Notes under the pieces: model-generated
What the model was told of the DNA's origin: nothing
Database searches by the model: none
Seen by the model: only the letters and a program-made list of their open reading frames with translations
Made by a program: the position numbers and the translations under genes
DNA from: JAGVYE01 sp964502785
GTDB taxonomy: Archaea > Nanobdellota > Nanobdellia > Woesearchaeales > GW2011-AR9
Length of the DNA stretch: 23,514 nucleotides
NCBI GenBank assembly: GCA_964502785.1
Contig: CAZCXW010000017.1
Location: 1-23,514 of the forward strand
Direction of reading: 5' to 3'
Shown: piece after piece, positions 7,200 to 14,087 of the stretch
Numbering within the stretch: position 1 is the first letter of the stretch
Layout of the letters: every line of letters starts with the position of its first letter

Positions 7200-7934
7200 A
7201 TGAACATCGTGAAATTAGGCGGTTCTGTTATCAACCCCGATGGGAAATACAATAATACCATCATTGATGAGCTTATCTCGCTTGTAAAAAAAAATGGCGG
7301 TTCTTTCACTTTCGTTGTAGGTGGAGGAAAATTATGCCGCATTATCCAAAATCTAGCAAAACCTTTCTTGGATACAGCATTAGAGAATGAACCTTCCGTT
7401 GCCTTGGCTAACGATGATTTGGGCATTGCCATCACAAAAATAAATGCGCGTTACGTTTTAGAACGGTTCAGAAAAAAATTAGGCGAGCTTGTTTACCCTG
7501 AAATTCTCATAGATCCAACGCAAAAGCCTGCCACCACGGCAAAAATCTTCTTTGCGGGAGGCTGGAAGCCAGGCAATAGCACGGATACGGATATGATGTT
7601 GTTAGCAAAAACATTTAATGCCGAAAGTGTCTTCAAGATGAGCGACTTTGAAATTGTGAAAAAAATAAAACCTGCCGAGTTAATCGGTCTTTCTGAACAA
7701 GAAAAAAAGAAAGCCCTGGCAGCGGCAGAAGAAACTCCGCTCTTGACTTGGAATGAATTAAAGCAATTAGTTGGCGATGAATGGAACCCAGGATTAAACA
7801 CGCCTTTTGATTCCATCGCTGTAAAGATAGGGCTAGAAATAAAAAAAACAGTTACCCTTTACATCGGAAAAAACACAGAACTGCCGAAAATGATTCTTGG
7901 AAAAAAATTCCGAGGAACGATTGTAAAAGGATAA
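7200..7934 (+). CDS. pyrH: Amino-acid-kinase-family protein, probably archaeal-type UMP kinase
   Basis: Likely phosphorylates UMP to UDP with ATP (pyrimidine supply). The 244-aa length and motif order fit archaeal PyrH: N-terminal VKLGGSV phosphate loop, FVVGGGKLCR near residue 40, the DDLGIAITKINARYVLE helix (about 75-90), the GGWKPGNSTDTD nucleotide-site segment (120-131), and a closing PFDSIAVKIGLEIKKTVTLYIG region. In most family members a Gly-rich NATNVDGVY-like loop follows; here it reads FKMSDFEIVKKI, which is divergent, so another nucleotide- or phosphate-directed kinase of the fold is possible. TTTAATAAA (7166-7174) lies about 30 nt upstream, implying a leaderless message with its own promoter despite only 29 nt after the previous gene. 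Confidence 0.7.
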   Translation: MNIVKLGGSVINPDGKYNNTIIDELISLVKKNGGSFTFVVGGGKLCRIIQNLAKPFLDTALENEPSVALANDDLGIAITKINARYVLERFRKKLGELVYPEILIDPTQKPATTAKIFFAGGWKPGNSTDTDMMLLAKTFNAESVFKMSDFEIVKKIKPAELIGLSEQEKKKALAAAEETPLLTWNELKQLVGDEWNPGLNTPFDSIAVKIGLEIKKTVTLYIGKNTELPKMILGKKFRGTIVKG

Positions 7935-8028
7935 ATCGAATTCAAACACAGCCTGCCGCTGCTCACTTTATATACTATTCTTCTCCACTATCATAAATTT
8001 AATAAAACAACTCCTTTTTTTCTCTACT

Positions 8029-9096
8029 ATGTCTTTATTTAAAGAAATGCTCAAGAGCGGCGAAACACTTTTTCGTGATACGGTTGCTTTGGAATACGAT
8101 TATCAACCTAAAGTGCTGCAATACCGTGAAAATGAACAGCAGCGCTTTGCGATGGCCATAAGACCGCTGCTGCAAGGCCATTCGGGAAAGAATCTTTTTG
8201 TGTACGGCCCGCCTGGAATTGGCAAGACTACTTCCTGCAAGCATGTTCTACGGGAACTGGAACAAGAAACGAATGAAGTTATCTCCCTGTATGTCAACTG
8301 CTGGAAAGAGAATACGACCTTCAAAGTGTTCTGCAAGATTTGTGAATTATTAGGATATAAGTTTATCCAGAACAAAAAAACAAGCGAATTGTTCCAATTA
8401 ATTCAGCAGAAGGTAAATAAAAAAGCGGTCGTTTTTATTTTTGACGAAGTAGACAAGCTCGAAGAGATGGACTTTCTCTATACTATCCTCGAAGACGTCT
8501 ACCGAAAATCTATCCATTTGATCACAAACTATCGCGACAGTTATGGAGAATTGGATGAACGGATACGAAGCAGACTAAACCCTGAATTTGTGTACTTTCG
8601 CCCTTACACACAAGCAGAAATCATGGGCATTCTCAGCCAGAGAAGGGATTACGCTTTTGTCCCAGGATGCTGGGATGAAGAAGCCTATCGGGAAATCATT
8701 GAAAAATGCGCCGAAACAAACGATGTCAGAGTCGGCCTTTACTTAATGAAAGAAGCAGGCAATCTCGCAGAAGAGAGAAACTCCCGAAGAATCATCCCTT
8801 TCCATGTTGCAGAAGCTATAAAAAAAGTAGAAGACTTTCACATCAAGCCGAAAGAAAAATTAGAAGAAGACTTGCAAGTTATTCTACGCTTGATTAAAGA
8901 AAATAGCGGGAAAAAAATCGGCGACTTTTTTGTGCAGTACAACGAACTGGGCAATGAAATGAGCTACAAAAGCTTTCAGCGCCGGATAACAAAATTAGAA
9001 GAAGCACGCTTTATAACGACGGAAAAAATATCTGGGAAGGAAGGGAATACAACCATTCTGCATTACACTGGAAATAAGAAGTTAACGGAATTTTGA
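8029..9096 (+). CDS. cdc6: Orc1/Cdc6-type replication initiator (AAA+ ATPase)
   Basis: Archaeal initiator that binds origin DNA and helps load the MCM helicase. The 355-aa length is normal to slightly short. AAA+ elements in order: Walker A GPPGIGKT (60-67), Walker B VVFIFDEVD (134-142, D139/E140), sensor 1 Asn in LITNYRD (N167), arginine-finger region ERIRSRL (177-183), and a sensor 2-like NDVR (R234). A winged-helix DNA-binding domain follows (about 275-355, with SYKSFQRRITKLEEARFI as recognition region). AAATTTAATA near 7996-8004 is about 29 nt before the ATG, consistent with a leaderless message. No convincing ORB origin repeat is present in the 94 nt upstream; see 11893-12180 for a possible origin-like cluster elsewhere. 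Confidence 0.95.
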   Translation: MSLFKEMLKSGETLFRDTVALEYDYQPKVLQYRENEQQRFAMAIRPLLQGHSGKNLFVYGPPGIGKTTSCKHVLRELEQETNEVISLYVNCWKENTTFKVFCKICELLGYKFIQNKKTSELFQLIQQKVNKKAVVFIFDEVDKLEEMDFLYTILEDVYRKSIHLITNYRDSYGELDERIRSRLNPEFVYFRPYTQAEIMGILSQRRDYAFVPGCWDEEAYREIIEKCAETNDVRVGLYLMKEAGNLAEERNSRRIIPFHVAEAIKKVEDFHIKPKEKLEEDLQVILRLIKENSGKKIGDFFVQYNELGNEMSYKSFQRRITKLEEARFITTEKISGKEGNTTILHYTGNKKLTEF

Positions 9097-9112
9097 GAAG
9101 AAAATATCACTT

Positions 9113-9193
9113 ATGAAAGAAAGAGAGAGTCACCTAGAAAGACTTGATGAAGTTATATACAATATTAAAAATAAAAAGTGTATAATTGGTTAA
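9113..9193 (+). CDS. Possible 26-aa micro-ORF abutting the HD-domain gene
   Basis: ATG 9113 opens a frame of 26 codons (starting MKERESHLERLDEV) whose TAA (9191-9193) directly touches ATG 9194 of the next gene. The peptide is charged and helical-looking. No clear Shine-Dalgarno or TATA box is placed for it, and the TATA-like box of the HD gene (about 9161-9172) lies inside it. It may be a leader peptide or chance. Confidence 0.18.
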   Translation: MKERESHLERLDEVIYNIKNKKCIIG

Positions 9194-9760
9194 ATGAAGA
9201 ACATTCAACGTGATTTGTCAGGACTTCGCCTTCTCTATCGCCTTAAGAATGTGGACAGGACTTCATCCGTGAAGGAACGTCCTGAAAGTTCAGCTGAACA
9301 CAGCTGGAGCTGCTTGATTCTTGCTGATCATTTTATGCAGAAGATAAACTTAAAATTAGACCGCTTAAAAGTCTTTGAATTATTATTATACCATGATGTA
9401 GTGGAAATCGAAGCAGGAGATATTTGTATCAGTAAGGAAGAGGAAAGAAAGAATAAGAGAGAACGAGAGTTAAAAGCGATGGAGAAGCTCAAAGAAGAAA
9501 TGCCTCCCCTACTGAAAGAAAAATTTGTAAGTTTATATCTCGAATTTGAAGAAATGAAAACTTTAGAAGCAAAATTCGCGCAGTCCATCGATAAGCTTGA
9601 TGCCGAGATCCAGGAATTGGATTATCAAGGCGATTGGAAAGGCTGGACAGAAGAATTCCTACGAAAGAAAAAAGAGCCCTATTTTAAAGAATTTCCGGAA
9701 ATCAGGGAGATTTTTGAAGAAGCGACAAAAATTGCCAGGAAGAATGGCTATTTTAAATAG
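9194..9760 (+). CDS. HD-domain hydrolase, HDDC2/YfbR-like 5'-nucleotidase
   Basis: A 188-aa metal-dependent phosphohydrolase. HD-superfamily ligands are visible: H36 in AEHSW, the HD pair H67-D68 in LLLYHDVVEIEAGD, and a distal Asp in QSIDKLDAE (D133/D136). The EIEAGD segment after HD is typical of the HDDC2/YfbR branch, which removes phosphate from (deoxy)nucleoside monophosphates. A Lys/Glu-rich helix (about 81-112) follows, and the length suits the family. There is no signal peptide, so it is cytosolic. An AT-rich TATA-like box (about 9161-9172) is centred roughly 28 nt before ATG 9194. Substrate assignment rests on family resemblance only. It fits beside the Nudix and UMP-kinase genes as nucleotide-pool upkeep. 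Confidence 0.8.
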   Translation: MKNIQRDLSGLRLLYRLKNVDRTSSVKERPESSAEHSWSCLILADHFMQKINLKLDRLKVFELLLYHDVVEIEAGDICISKEEERKNKRERELKAMEKLKEEMPPLLKEKFVSLYLEFEEMKTLEAKFAQSIDKLDAEIQELDYQGDWKGWTEEFLRKKKEPYFKEFPEIREIFEEATKIARKNGYFK

Positions 9761-9833
9761 TGTGGCAAGCTGTTTGAACTCGCTTTTCCAGAATCGTAAC
9801 TAATTTATATCTCCGAGAAATGCTTACTCCCAG

Positions 9834-10319
9834 ATGAAGAAATTAATGCGGATGATTGTTATAGCTTTCTTTTGGATAATATTCACTTTCTCAACGGCTG
9901 TTCTAAGTTTAAGCCCCTTAGAAAAGACGAACGAAAATACTTTCTGCAATTCTAATCCTTCTTTAAACATTTGCCAGCAAAGAAGAATAATAATACCCTG
10001 CCGCTCGCAATTTGACTGCCCCCAGCAAGGTAATATTTTTTGTAATAATCAACGCCAGCCTTCGCGCTTTGATTGCTTCTTAAATGCTCAAACTCAGAAG
10101 AGAGAATGCATCAGGTCATATGTCCATTCAGGTTGCACCCTCTGGATGCCATGGTATGATAGATATATTTTTTCCTGCGAGAGAAATAATCAGCTGAATT
10201 GGACGCTGGAGTATGGTTTTTGCCATGTCGGGCAATTTTGCACCATTTCAAACCATCAAAATTTTGAGAAAGCCATTTGTTGGAACTTTGCGGGATACGA
10301 AGAGACCAATTCACAATAA
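9834..10319 (+). CDS. Secreted or anchored 12-cysteine protein, unknown
   Basis: A 161-aa protein with a basic N-terminus and a hydrophobic segment (about 8-26) that is a signal peptide or membrane anchor. The rest contains exactly 12 cysteines (38, 47, 56, 62, 70, 81, 92, 101, 115, 130, 136, 149), an even number that suggests six disulfides outside the cell. CRSQFDC and the following spacing resemble the short Cys repeats of secreted DPANN proteins. There are aromatic patches (TLWMPWYDRYIF) but no enzyme motif. TTTATAT (9804-9810) is 27 nt upstream, so the message is probably leaderless. No partner is evident among its neighbours. Confidence 0.65.
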   Translation: MKKLMRMIVIAFFWIIFTFSTAVLSLSPLEKTNENTFCNSNPSLNICQQRRIIIPCRSQFDCPQQGNIFCNNQRQPSRFDCFLNAQTQKRECIRSYVHSGCTLWMPWYDRYIFSCERNNQLNWTLEYGFCHVGQFCTISNHQNFEKAICWNFAGYEETNSQ

Positions 10320-10350
10320 AAATAAATAATAGTTTTCTTTTCCAAGTTTC

Positions 10351-10782
10351 ATGAAACGTTCCGCAGGTGTAGTTTTGTTTAGGGAAAAGAAAGGAAAGCG
10401 GGAATACCTTTTATTGCAATACAACGAACCTGATTATTGGGGATTGAGCAAAGGAGGAATAGAAAAAGGAGAAATAGAAGAAGAAACCGCTTTAAGGGAA
10501 GCCAAAGAAGAAACAAACCTGCAAAAAGTGCAATTAATCCCTCATTTTAAGGAAAAAACATCCTATTTTTTTATCTGGGAAGGAAAAAGGATGTATAAAG
10601 AAGTGACTTGGTTTTTAGGAAAAGTTTTGGAGAAGAACGACGGAAAAGTATCGTGGGAGCACACCGCTCTGGTATGGCTCTCTTACAGAAAAGCATTAAC
10701 CAGACTAAAATTTAAGAAAGATCGTCTTGTGGTAGAGAAGGCGGAAAAGTTCCTTTCTCGGGGATTCCGATATCAACAATGA
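10351..10782 (+). CDS. Nudix hydrolase, Ap4A-hydrolase (NUDT2)-like
   Basis: A 143-aa Nudix protein, cleaving nucleoside diphosphates linked to another moiety. The Nudix box spans residues 35-57: GGIEKGE followed by TALREAKEETNL, with the Gly after EE replaced by Asn. The N-terminus SAGVVLF, YLLLQYN and YWGLSKGGIEKGE are typical of the bis(5'-nucleosyl)-tetraphosphatase branch (usual form WGLPKG; here SKG). It probably destroys stress dinucleotides such as Ap4A, which aminoacyl-tRNA synthetases produce. AAATAAATAAT (about 10320-10330) lies 26 nt before the ATG. Its last 71 bases overlap the 3' end of the NADHX epimerase gene on the other strand. Confidence 0.86.
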   Translation: MKRSAGVVLFREKKGKREYLLLQYNEPDYWGLSKGGIEKGEIEEETALREAKEETNLQKVQLIPHFKEKTSYFFIWEGKRMYKEVTWFLGKVLEKNDGKVSWEHTALVWLSYRKALTRLKFKKDRLVVEKAEKFLSRGFRYQQ

Positions 10783-11371
10783 CTGTTTTATGAGCTATGC
10801 CTTGTAAACCTGTTTTAAGATCATGAAAAGTAATAATTAAATCAACGTCGCACACTTTTTCTCCTTCGCCAGTATCAGCATTCATTCCTGAAGGAACATC
10901 AACGGCAATTTTTAGGCCGTTTAAAGAATTAAAATAATCGATCGCAAAAGAAATGGAATCTTTCGCTTCCCCCTGCATGCCAATGCCCAAGAGGGCATCA
11001 ATGAGAATATGCCTGTGATTAGCTTGAAGGTGAACGGCTTGGAGATCTGTTTGCGTTTCAATTAAAATAATAGGTACATGATCTTTGATCTTTTCGTAAT
11101 TCTCACGAGCTTCATCCGATAGTTTTTCAACATTTCCAAAGAAAAAAACAGTTACAGGAACTTCTTCCGCAAAGTAACGCGCTGCCACAAAACCATCACC
11201 CGCATTATTGCCGCCGCCAGCAAAAATGACAACTCTTCTTCCCAGAAGATCAAACTTTTCTTTGACAACTTCAAACACTTTTTGTCCAGCATTTTCCATA
11301 AGATAAATGGGAAGTATTCCTTGATGCAAGGCTTGCCGTTCTAGGGTTCGCATTTGATTAACAGTTATCAT
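10712..11371 (-). CDS. nnrE: NAD(P)H-hydrate epimerase (YjeF N-terminal domain only)
   Basis: Interconverts R and S forms of damaged, hydrated NAD(P)H. Motifs: GGGNNAGDGFVAARY (52-66), DALLGIG (125-131) and DVPSGMNADTGEG (158-170). The open frame extends to 11470, but MITVNQMRTLE at 11371 is the true start. It begins the conserved domain, and TTTATATAAATA (11389-11400) is centred 23 nt before it; the extra 33 residues would lie across the promoter and run into the upstream gene. The 219-aa product stops after VVDIGIP plus a short tail. The ADP-dependent dehydratase domain (NnrD), usually fused in archaea, is absent here. The gene ends inside the convergent Nudix gene. Confidence 0.88.
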   Translation of the reverse strand: MITVNQMRTLERQALHQGILPIYLMENAGQKVFEVVKEKFDLLGRRVVIFAGGGNNAGDGFVAARYFAEEVPVTVFFFGNVEKLSDEARENYEKIKDHVPIILIETQTDLQAVHLQANHRHILIDALLGIGMQGEAKDSISFAIDYFNSLNGLKIAVDVPSGMNADTGEGEKVCDVDLIITFHDLKTGLQGIAHKTVIVDIGIPEKGTFPPSLPQDDLS

Positions 11372-11388
11372 AAAGGAAAAAAAGAGAT

Positions 11389-11400
11389 TATTTATATAAA
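11389..11400 (-). promoter_or_regulatory. TATA box that decides the nnrE start
   Basis: TTTATATAAATA read on the minus strand, centred 23 nt before ATG 11371. It places the transcription start at or next to that ATG and excludes the upstream in-frame starts. Confidence 0.6.
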
Positions 11401-11447
11401 TATGTCCAAGAAAATGCAATGAAAAATACAATCTAGGAAAGATCAAA

Positions 11448-11858
11448 TTACAATAAATAATAAACTGCAAGCGCTACAAAAAAACCAAACAATGACCCGA
11501 CCAAAACCTGAAGCGGTGTATGCCCCATGGCATAATGCTCTCTTGACTTAATGTGATGCATTTGAAATAATTTCTTAATAGCCAGCCATTCCTTCCCTAC
11601 CGATCTTCGCACACCAAAGGCATCTCGAAGAACAACAATCGCGAATACTAAGCTAATAGCAAAAGCCGTAGAAACTCCTTCATTAAGGTACACAATCGTG
11701 GCCAAGGAAATCACAAAAGCGGCATGAGAAGACGGCATCCCCCCCGTTACAATAAGGTCATGGAACGAAAGAGTCTTGTGGCGGAACCAGTAAATAATAA
11801 GTTTTATTACCTGTGCGCCAAATCCTGCAAAGATAACCGTAGTGATAATCTTCTCCAT
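11448..11858 (-). CDS. Divergent PAP2-family membrane protein (DUF212/YuiD-like)
   Basis: A 136-aa integral membrane protein of the divergent PAP2 family, related in fold to acid phosphatase/vanadium haloperoxidase enzymes. Signature blocks are GGMPSSHAA (39-47), VVLRDAFGVRRSVGKE (75-90) and GHTPLQV (112-118), with three to four hydrophobic spans around them. The His and Arg residues of the phosphatase site (SSHAA, RDA, GHT) are kept, so lipid phosphatase activity is plausible but unproven for this family. A TATA-like TTTATTAAAG (about 11879-11889) is centred 26 nt before the start. It lies upstream of nnrE on the same strand, 76 nt apart, with a separate promoter for each. Confidence 0.86.
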   Translation of the reverse strand: MEKIITTVIFAGFGAQVIKLIIYWFRHKTLSFHDLIVTGGMPSSHAAFVISLATIVYLNEGVSTAFAISLVFAIVVLRDAFGVRRSVGKEWLAIKKLFQMHHIKSREHYAMGHTPLQVLVGSLFGFFVALAVYYLL

Positions 11859-11892
11859 GAACTTAGGATTATTTTAAGATTTATTAAAGTTG

Positions 11893-11906
11893 CTTTCGTG
11901 AACACT
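11893..11906 (+). repeat. Left 14-bp direct repeat (CTTTCGTGAACACT)
   Basis: CTTTCGTGAACACT is repeated perfectly at 12084-12097; with one mismatch the match extends to 18 bp (to 11910/12101). The two copies bracket the long inverted repeat 11901-12082, as a target-site duplication would, although part of each copy also belongs to a recurring GRACACTGTT motif. Confidence 0.7.
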
Positions 11907-12082
11907 GTTACCTTATGAGCAGGTGGCTCGGCCAAATTGTATTTTCGAAGCTAAGCCATTGCTCGCAAATAGTTAAGATCAAAAAATCTTCGAATAAGCT
12001 GACGATATTCAGTCAGATTCACAAAGAATTTTTTGCTGAGAAAATCGGCCCGCCACCTGCTCTGCCGATAAGTTAACAGTGT
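11901..12082. repeat. Long imperfect inverted repeat with GC-rich arms
   Basis: Left arm ACACTGTTAcCTTAT (from 11902), then GAGCAGGTGGC (11917-11927) and GGCC (11930-11933). The right arm is their reverse complement: GGCC (12047-12050), GCCACCTGCTC (12052-12062), ATAAG and TAACAGTGT (12074-12082). The inner 11-bp match is exact and far more GC-rich than its surroundings. The loop of about 113 nt is AT-rich and has smaller hairpins: AAGAT/ATCTT around a CAAAAA loop, and TTCGAAG (11944-11950) against CTTCGAA (11988-11994). No coding frame of note is present. A MITE-like element, a structured RNA and an origin are all compatible with it. Confidence 0.6.
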
Positions 12083-12083
12083 C

Positions 12084-12097
12084 CTTTCGTGAACACT
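12084..12097 (+). repeat. Right 14-bp direct repeat (CTTTCGTGAACACT)
   Basis: Perfect second copy of 11893-11906, starting 2 bp after the right arm of the inverted repeat. Confidence 0.7.
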
Positions 12098-12122
12098 ATT
12101 ATAGCAAATGTGTTAAATATTC

Positions 12123-12170
12123 GAACAGTGTCCTGCACATTGGCTTATTAGTAATTGTGAACAAATGTTC
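12123..12170. promoter_or_regulatory. Further GRACACTGTT-like motif and GAACAAATGTTC palindrome
   Basis: AACAGTGTCCT at 12124-12134 repeats 12075-12085 exactly. GAACAAATGTTC at 12159-12170 is a palindrome with 5-bp arms, 80 bp before the mutL TATA box. Together with the copies at 11900, 12074 and 12091 they make a cluster of about five related sites in 270 bp, as expected for a DNA-binding protein's sites. The rest of 12171-12250 shows nothing else identifiable. Confidence 0.4.
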
Positions 12171-12251
12171 AAAATAATTCACAAATACTATAACTTAAAG
12201 GCAAATACGTCAACCATCCACAGAACGCTATCCATTCGACTACAACAATTC

Positions 12252-12259
12252 TTATAAAT
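12252..12259 (+). promoter_or_regulatory. TATA box of mutL
   Basis: TTATAAAT centred about 25 nt before ATG 12280, with no Shine-Dalgarno between; a leaderless mutL message is expected. Confidence 0.55.
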
Positions 12260-12279
12260 TACTTTACAGCCAAAAGAAC

Positions 12280-14070
12280 ATGCCTAAGATTCATCTTCTT
12301 TCAGAAGAACTCATTAACAAAATCGCTGCTGGGGAAGTTATTGAACGGCCTGCTTCTATCGTGAAAGAACTTATTGAAAACTCGCTCGACGCCGGGGCTA
12401 CTTCCATGATCATAAATATCGAAGATTCAGGAAAGAAACTGATTAGAGTGAAAGATAACGGCGAGGGGATGGATGAGGAAGATGCCAGAAACTCGGTGCT
12501 GCGGCATGCGACAAGCAAAATTCAAAATGAAGATGACCTCTTTGCGATTCAAACTTTGGGTTTCCGTGGCGAGGCTTTGGCAAGCATTGCCGCCGTTTCC
12601 CACTTTTCTATCATCACAAAACAAAAACAAGCTCTGGAAGGATTCATCCTAGAAATAGAAGGAGGAGCTGTCACTAAATCAGGAATAACCTCCTCAGAAA
12701 CAGGAACAACAATCGAAGTGCGAAATCTTTTTTTTAACACTCCCGCGAGAAAAAAGTTTATGAAGACCGAGACCGTGGAATTACGTCATATTATTGATAT
12801 TGTAACCCATTATGCTTTACTGCATCATCTTACCTCATTTAAATTATTCCACGGGAATCATCAATTATTAAACGCTCCTTCTGTACAAAATCCGAGAGAC
12901 AATATTGCCGCGATGTACGGGATAAAGTGCGCGCAGGATTTATTGGAAGTATCATACAAAAATGAAGTAATTTCCATCGCTGGTTTCATTTCTACCCCTT
13001 ACCATGTCAGAAACGACAAGCAGCAGCAAACCTTGTTTGTCAATAACCGCTGGATCCGAAATGAAGATATTGCCAGGGCCATCTACGAAGCATACCATTC
13101 TTTGCTTTTTGTGAACAAACATCCCGTTTTTATTCTTCACCTTACCCTTAATCCACACCAGGTGGATGTCAATGTCCATCCTCAAAAATCTGAAATAAAA
13201 ATCGAACAAAAAGAAGTTGTCTGCGCCGCTATCTACAAAGCGATACGGGAGACACTCGAGAAAAATAACCTTATTCCGACCGTTGATTCTGCTTTTGAAA
13301 CGCAGCAGTTCCTGTATCAAAACACAAAGAAACTGCAAGGAAAAAAAGAAGAAAAATATCCTTTTGAAAAAAGTAAGCAATCAGTCTTTGAAATTAGGGA
13401 ATCTGAATCAGCCGCAAAAGCAGACAAAGAAAAAAAAGAAACGGCAGAAGTCATTCTTCGAACAGAAACGGAAATGAACATTCCTAAGAACCGTTTTCCT
13501 GCCATGAAACTTCTTGGACAAATCCATAAAACTTTCTTTATTGCCGAAACAGAAGGCGGCGCCTATTTCATCGACCAGCATGCGGCTCATGAACGTGTTT
13601 TATATGAACAGTTTATAGAACAATTCATGGCTAAAAACGTAGAAGTGCAATATTTGCTGCAAGGGGAAATTCTAGAAGTGACTCCAACGGAAAAAATAAC
13701 AATAGAAGAATTTAAAGACTATTTAAAACAATTTGGTTTTGAGATGCAGCCATTTGGAGAATTAACATACGTCCTTAAGAGCATCCCATCTCTTTTTGGA
13801 AAAGTTCAATCAAAAGAAATCATCCATGAAGTTCTTGCCCTATTAAAAGAAGGACGAGAAAAAATAAATGAAAAAAAAGAAGAGATTGTAACCCGCATGG
13901 CTTGCCGTGCCGCCGTAATGGCAGGAGAGAACTTAACAAATCTGGAGATGGATGTAATTCTTAAAGACTTAGCTTATACAAAACTTCCTTACACTTGCCC
14001 TCACGGACGGCCAACACTTTTTAAAATAACGGTGGACGAGCTGGAAAAGAAGTTTAGAAGGAAAGGGTAG
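12280..14070 (+). CDS. mutL: DNA mismatch repair protein MutL (endonuclease type)
   Basis: Links MutS mismatch recognition to strand incision. The 596-aa length is usual. The N-terminal GHKL ATPase has KELIENSLDAGA (29-40, with E30 and N34), DNGEGM (59-64), RHATSKI (75-81) and GFRGEALASIAA (94-105). A Lys/Glu-rich linker runs from about 330 to 405. The C-terminal domain has the metal-binding endonuclease motif DQHAAHERVLYE (432-443), ACR (541-543) and CPHGRP (573-578), so it should be a nicking MutL as in bacteria without MutH. This is a bacterial-type gene, uncommon in archaea. MutS is not in the window. It lies directly after the unusual repeat region. Confidence 0.96.
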   Translation: MPKIHLLSEELINKIAAGEVIERPASIVKELIENSLDAGATSMIINIEDSGKKLIRVKDNGEGMDEEDARNSVLRHATSKIQNEDDLFAIQTLGFRGEALASIAAVSHFSIITKQKQALEGFILEIEGGAVTKSGITSSETGTTIEVRNLFFNTPARKKFMKTETVELRHIIDIVTHYALLHHLTSFKLFHGNHQLLNAPSVQNPRDNIAAMYGIKCAQDLLEVSYKNEVISIAGFISTPYHVRNDKQQQTLFVNNRWIRNEDIARAIYEAYHSLLFVNKHPVFILHLTLNPHQVDVNVHPQKSEIKIEQKEVVCAAIYKAIRETLEKNNLIPTVDSAFETQQFLYQNTKKLQGKKEEKYPFEKSKQSVFEIRESESAAKADKEKKETAEVILRTETEMNIPKNRFPAMKLLGQIHKTFFIAETEGGAYFIDQHAAHERVLYEQFIEQFMAKNVEVQYLLQGEILEVTPTEKITIEEFKDYLKQFGFEMQPFGELTYVLKSIPSLFGKVQSKEIIHEVLALLKEGREKINEKKEEIVTRMACRAAVMAGENLTNLEMDVILKDLAYTKLPYTCPHGRPTLFKITVDELEKKFRRKG

Positions 14071-14087
14071 AAAGATACTGAAAAGAA

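Noticed and set aside
7935..8028. Replication origin directly upstream of cdc6
   Set aside because: The 94-nt gap holds only a TATA-like box and no repeated or inverted initiator-type motifs.
11372..11470. Upstream extension of the NADHX epimerase by 33 residues
   Set aside because: It would cover its own TATA box and overlap the upstream gene's end; the conserved domain begins at MITVNQMRTLE.
12159..12170. Calling the palindrome before mutL a true LexA site
   Set aside because: Archaea are not known to use LexA, and the neighbouring related sites do not keep the four-base spacing; kept only as a low-interest observation.
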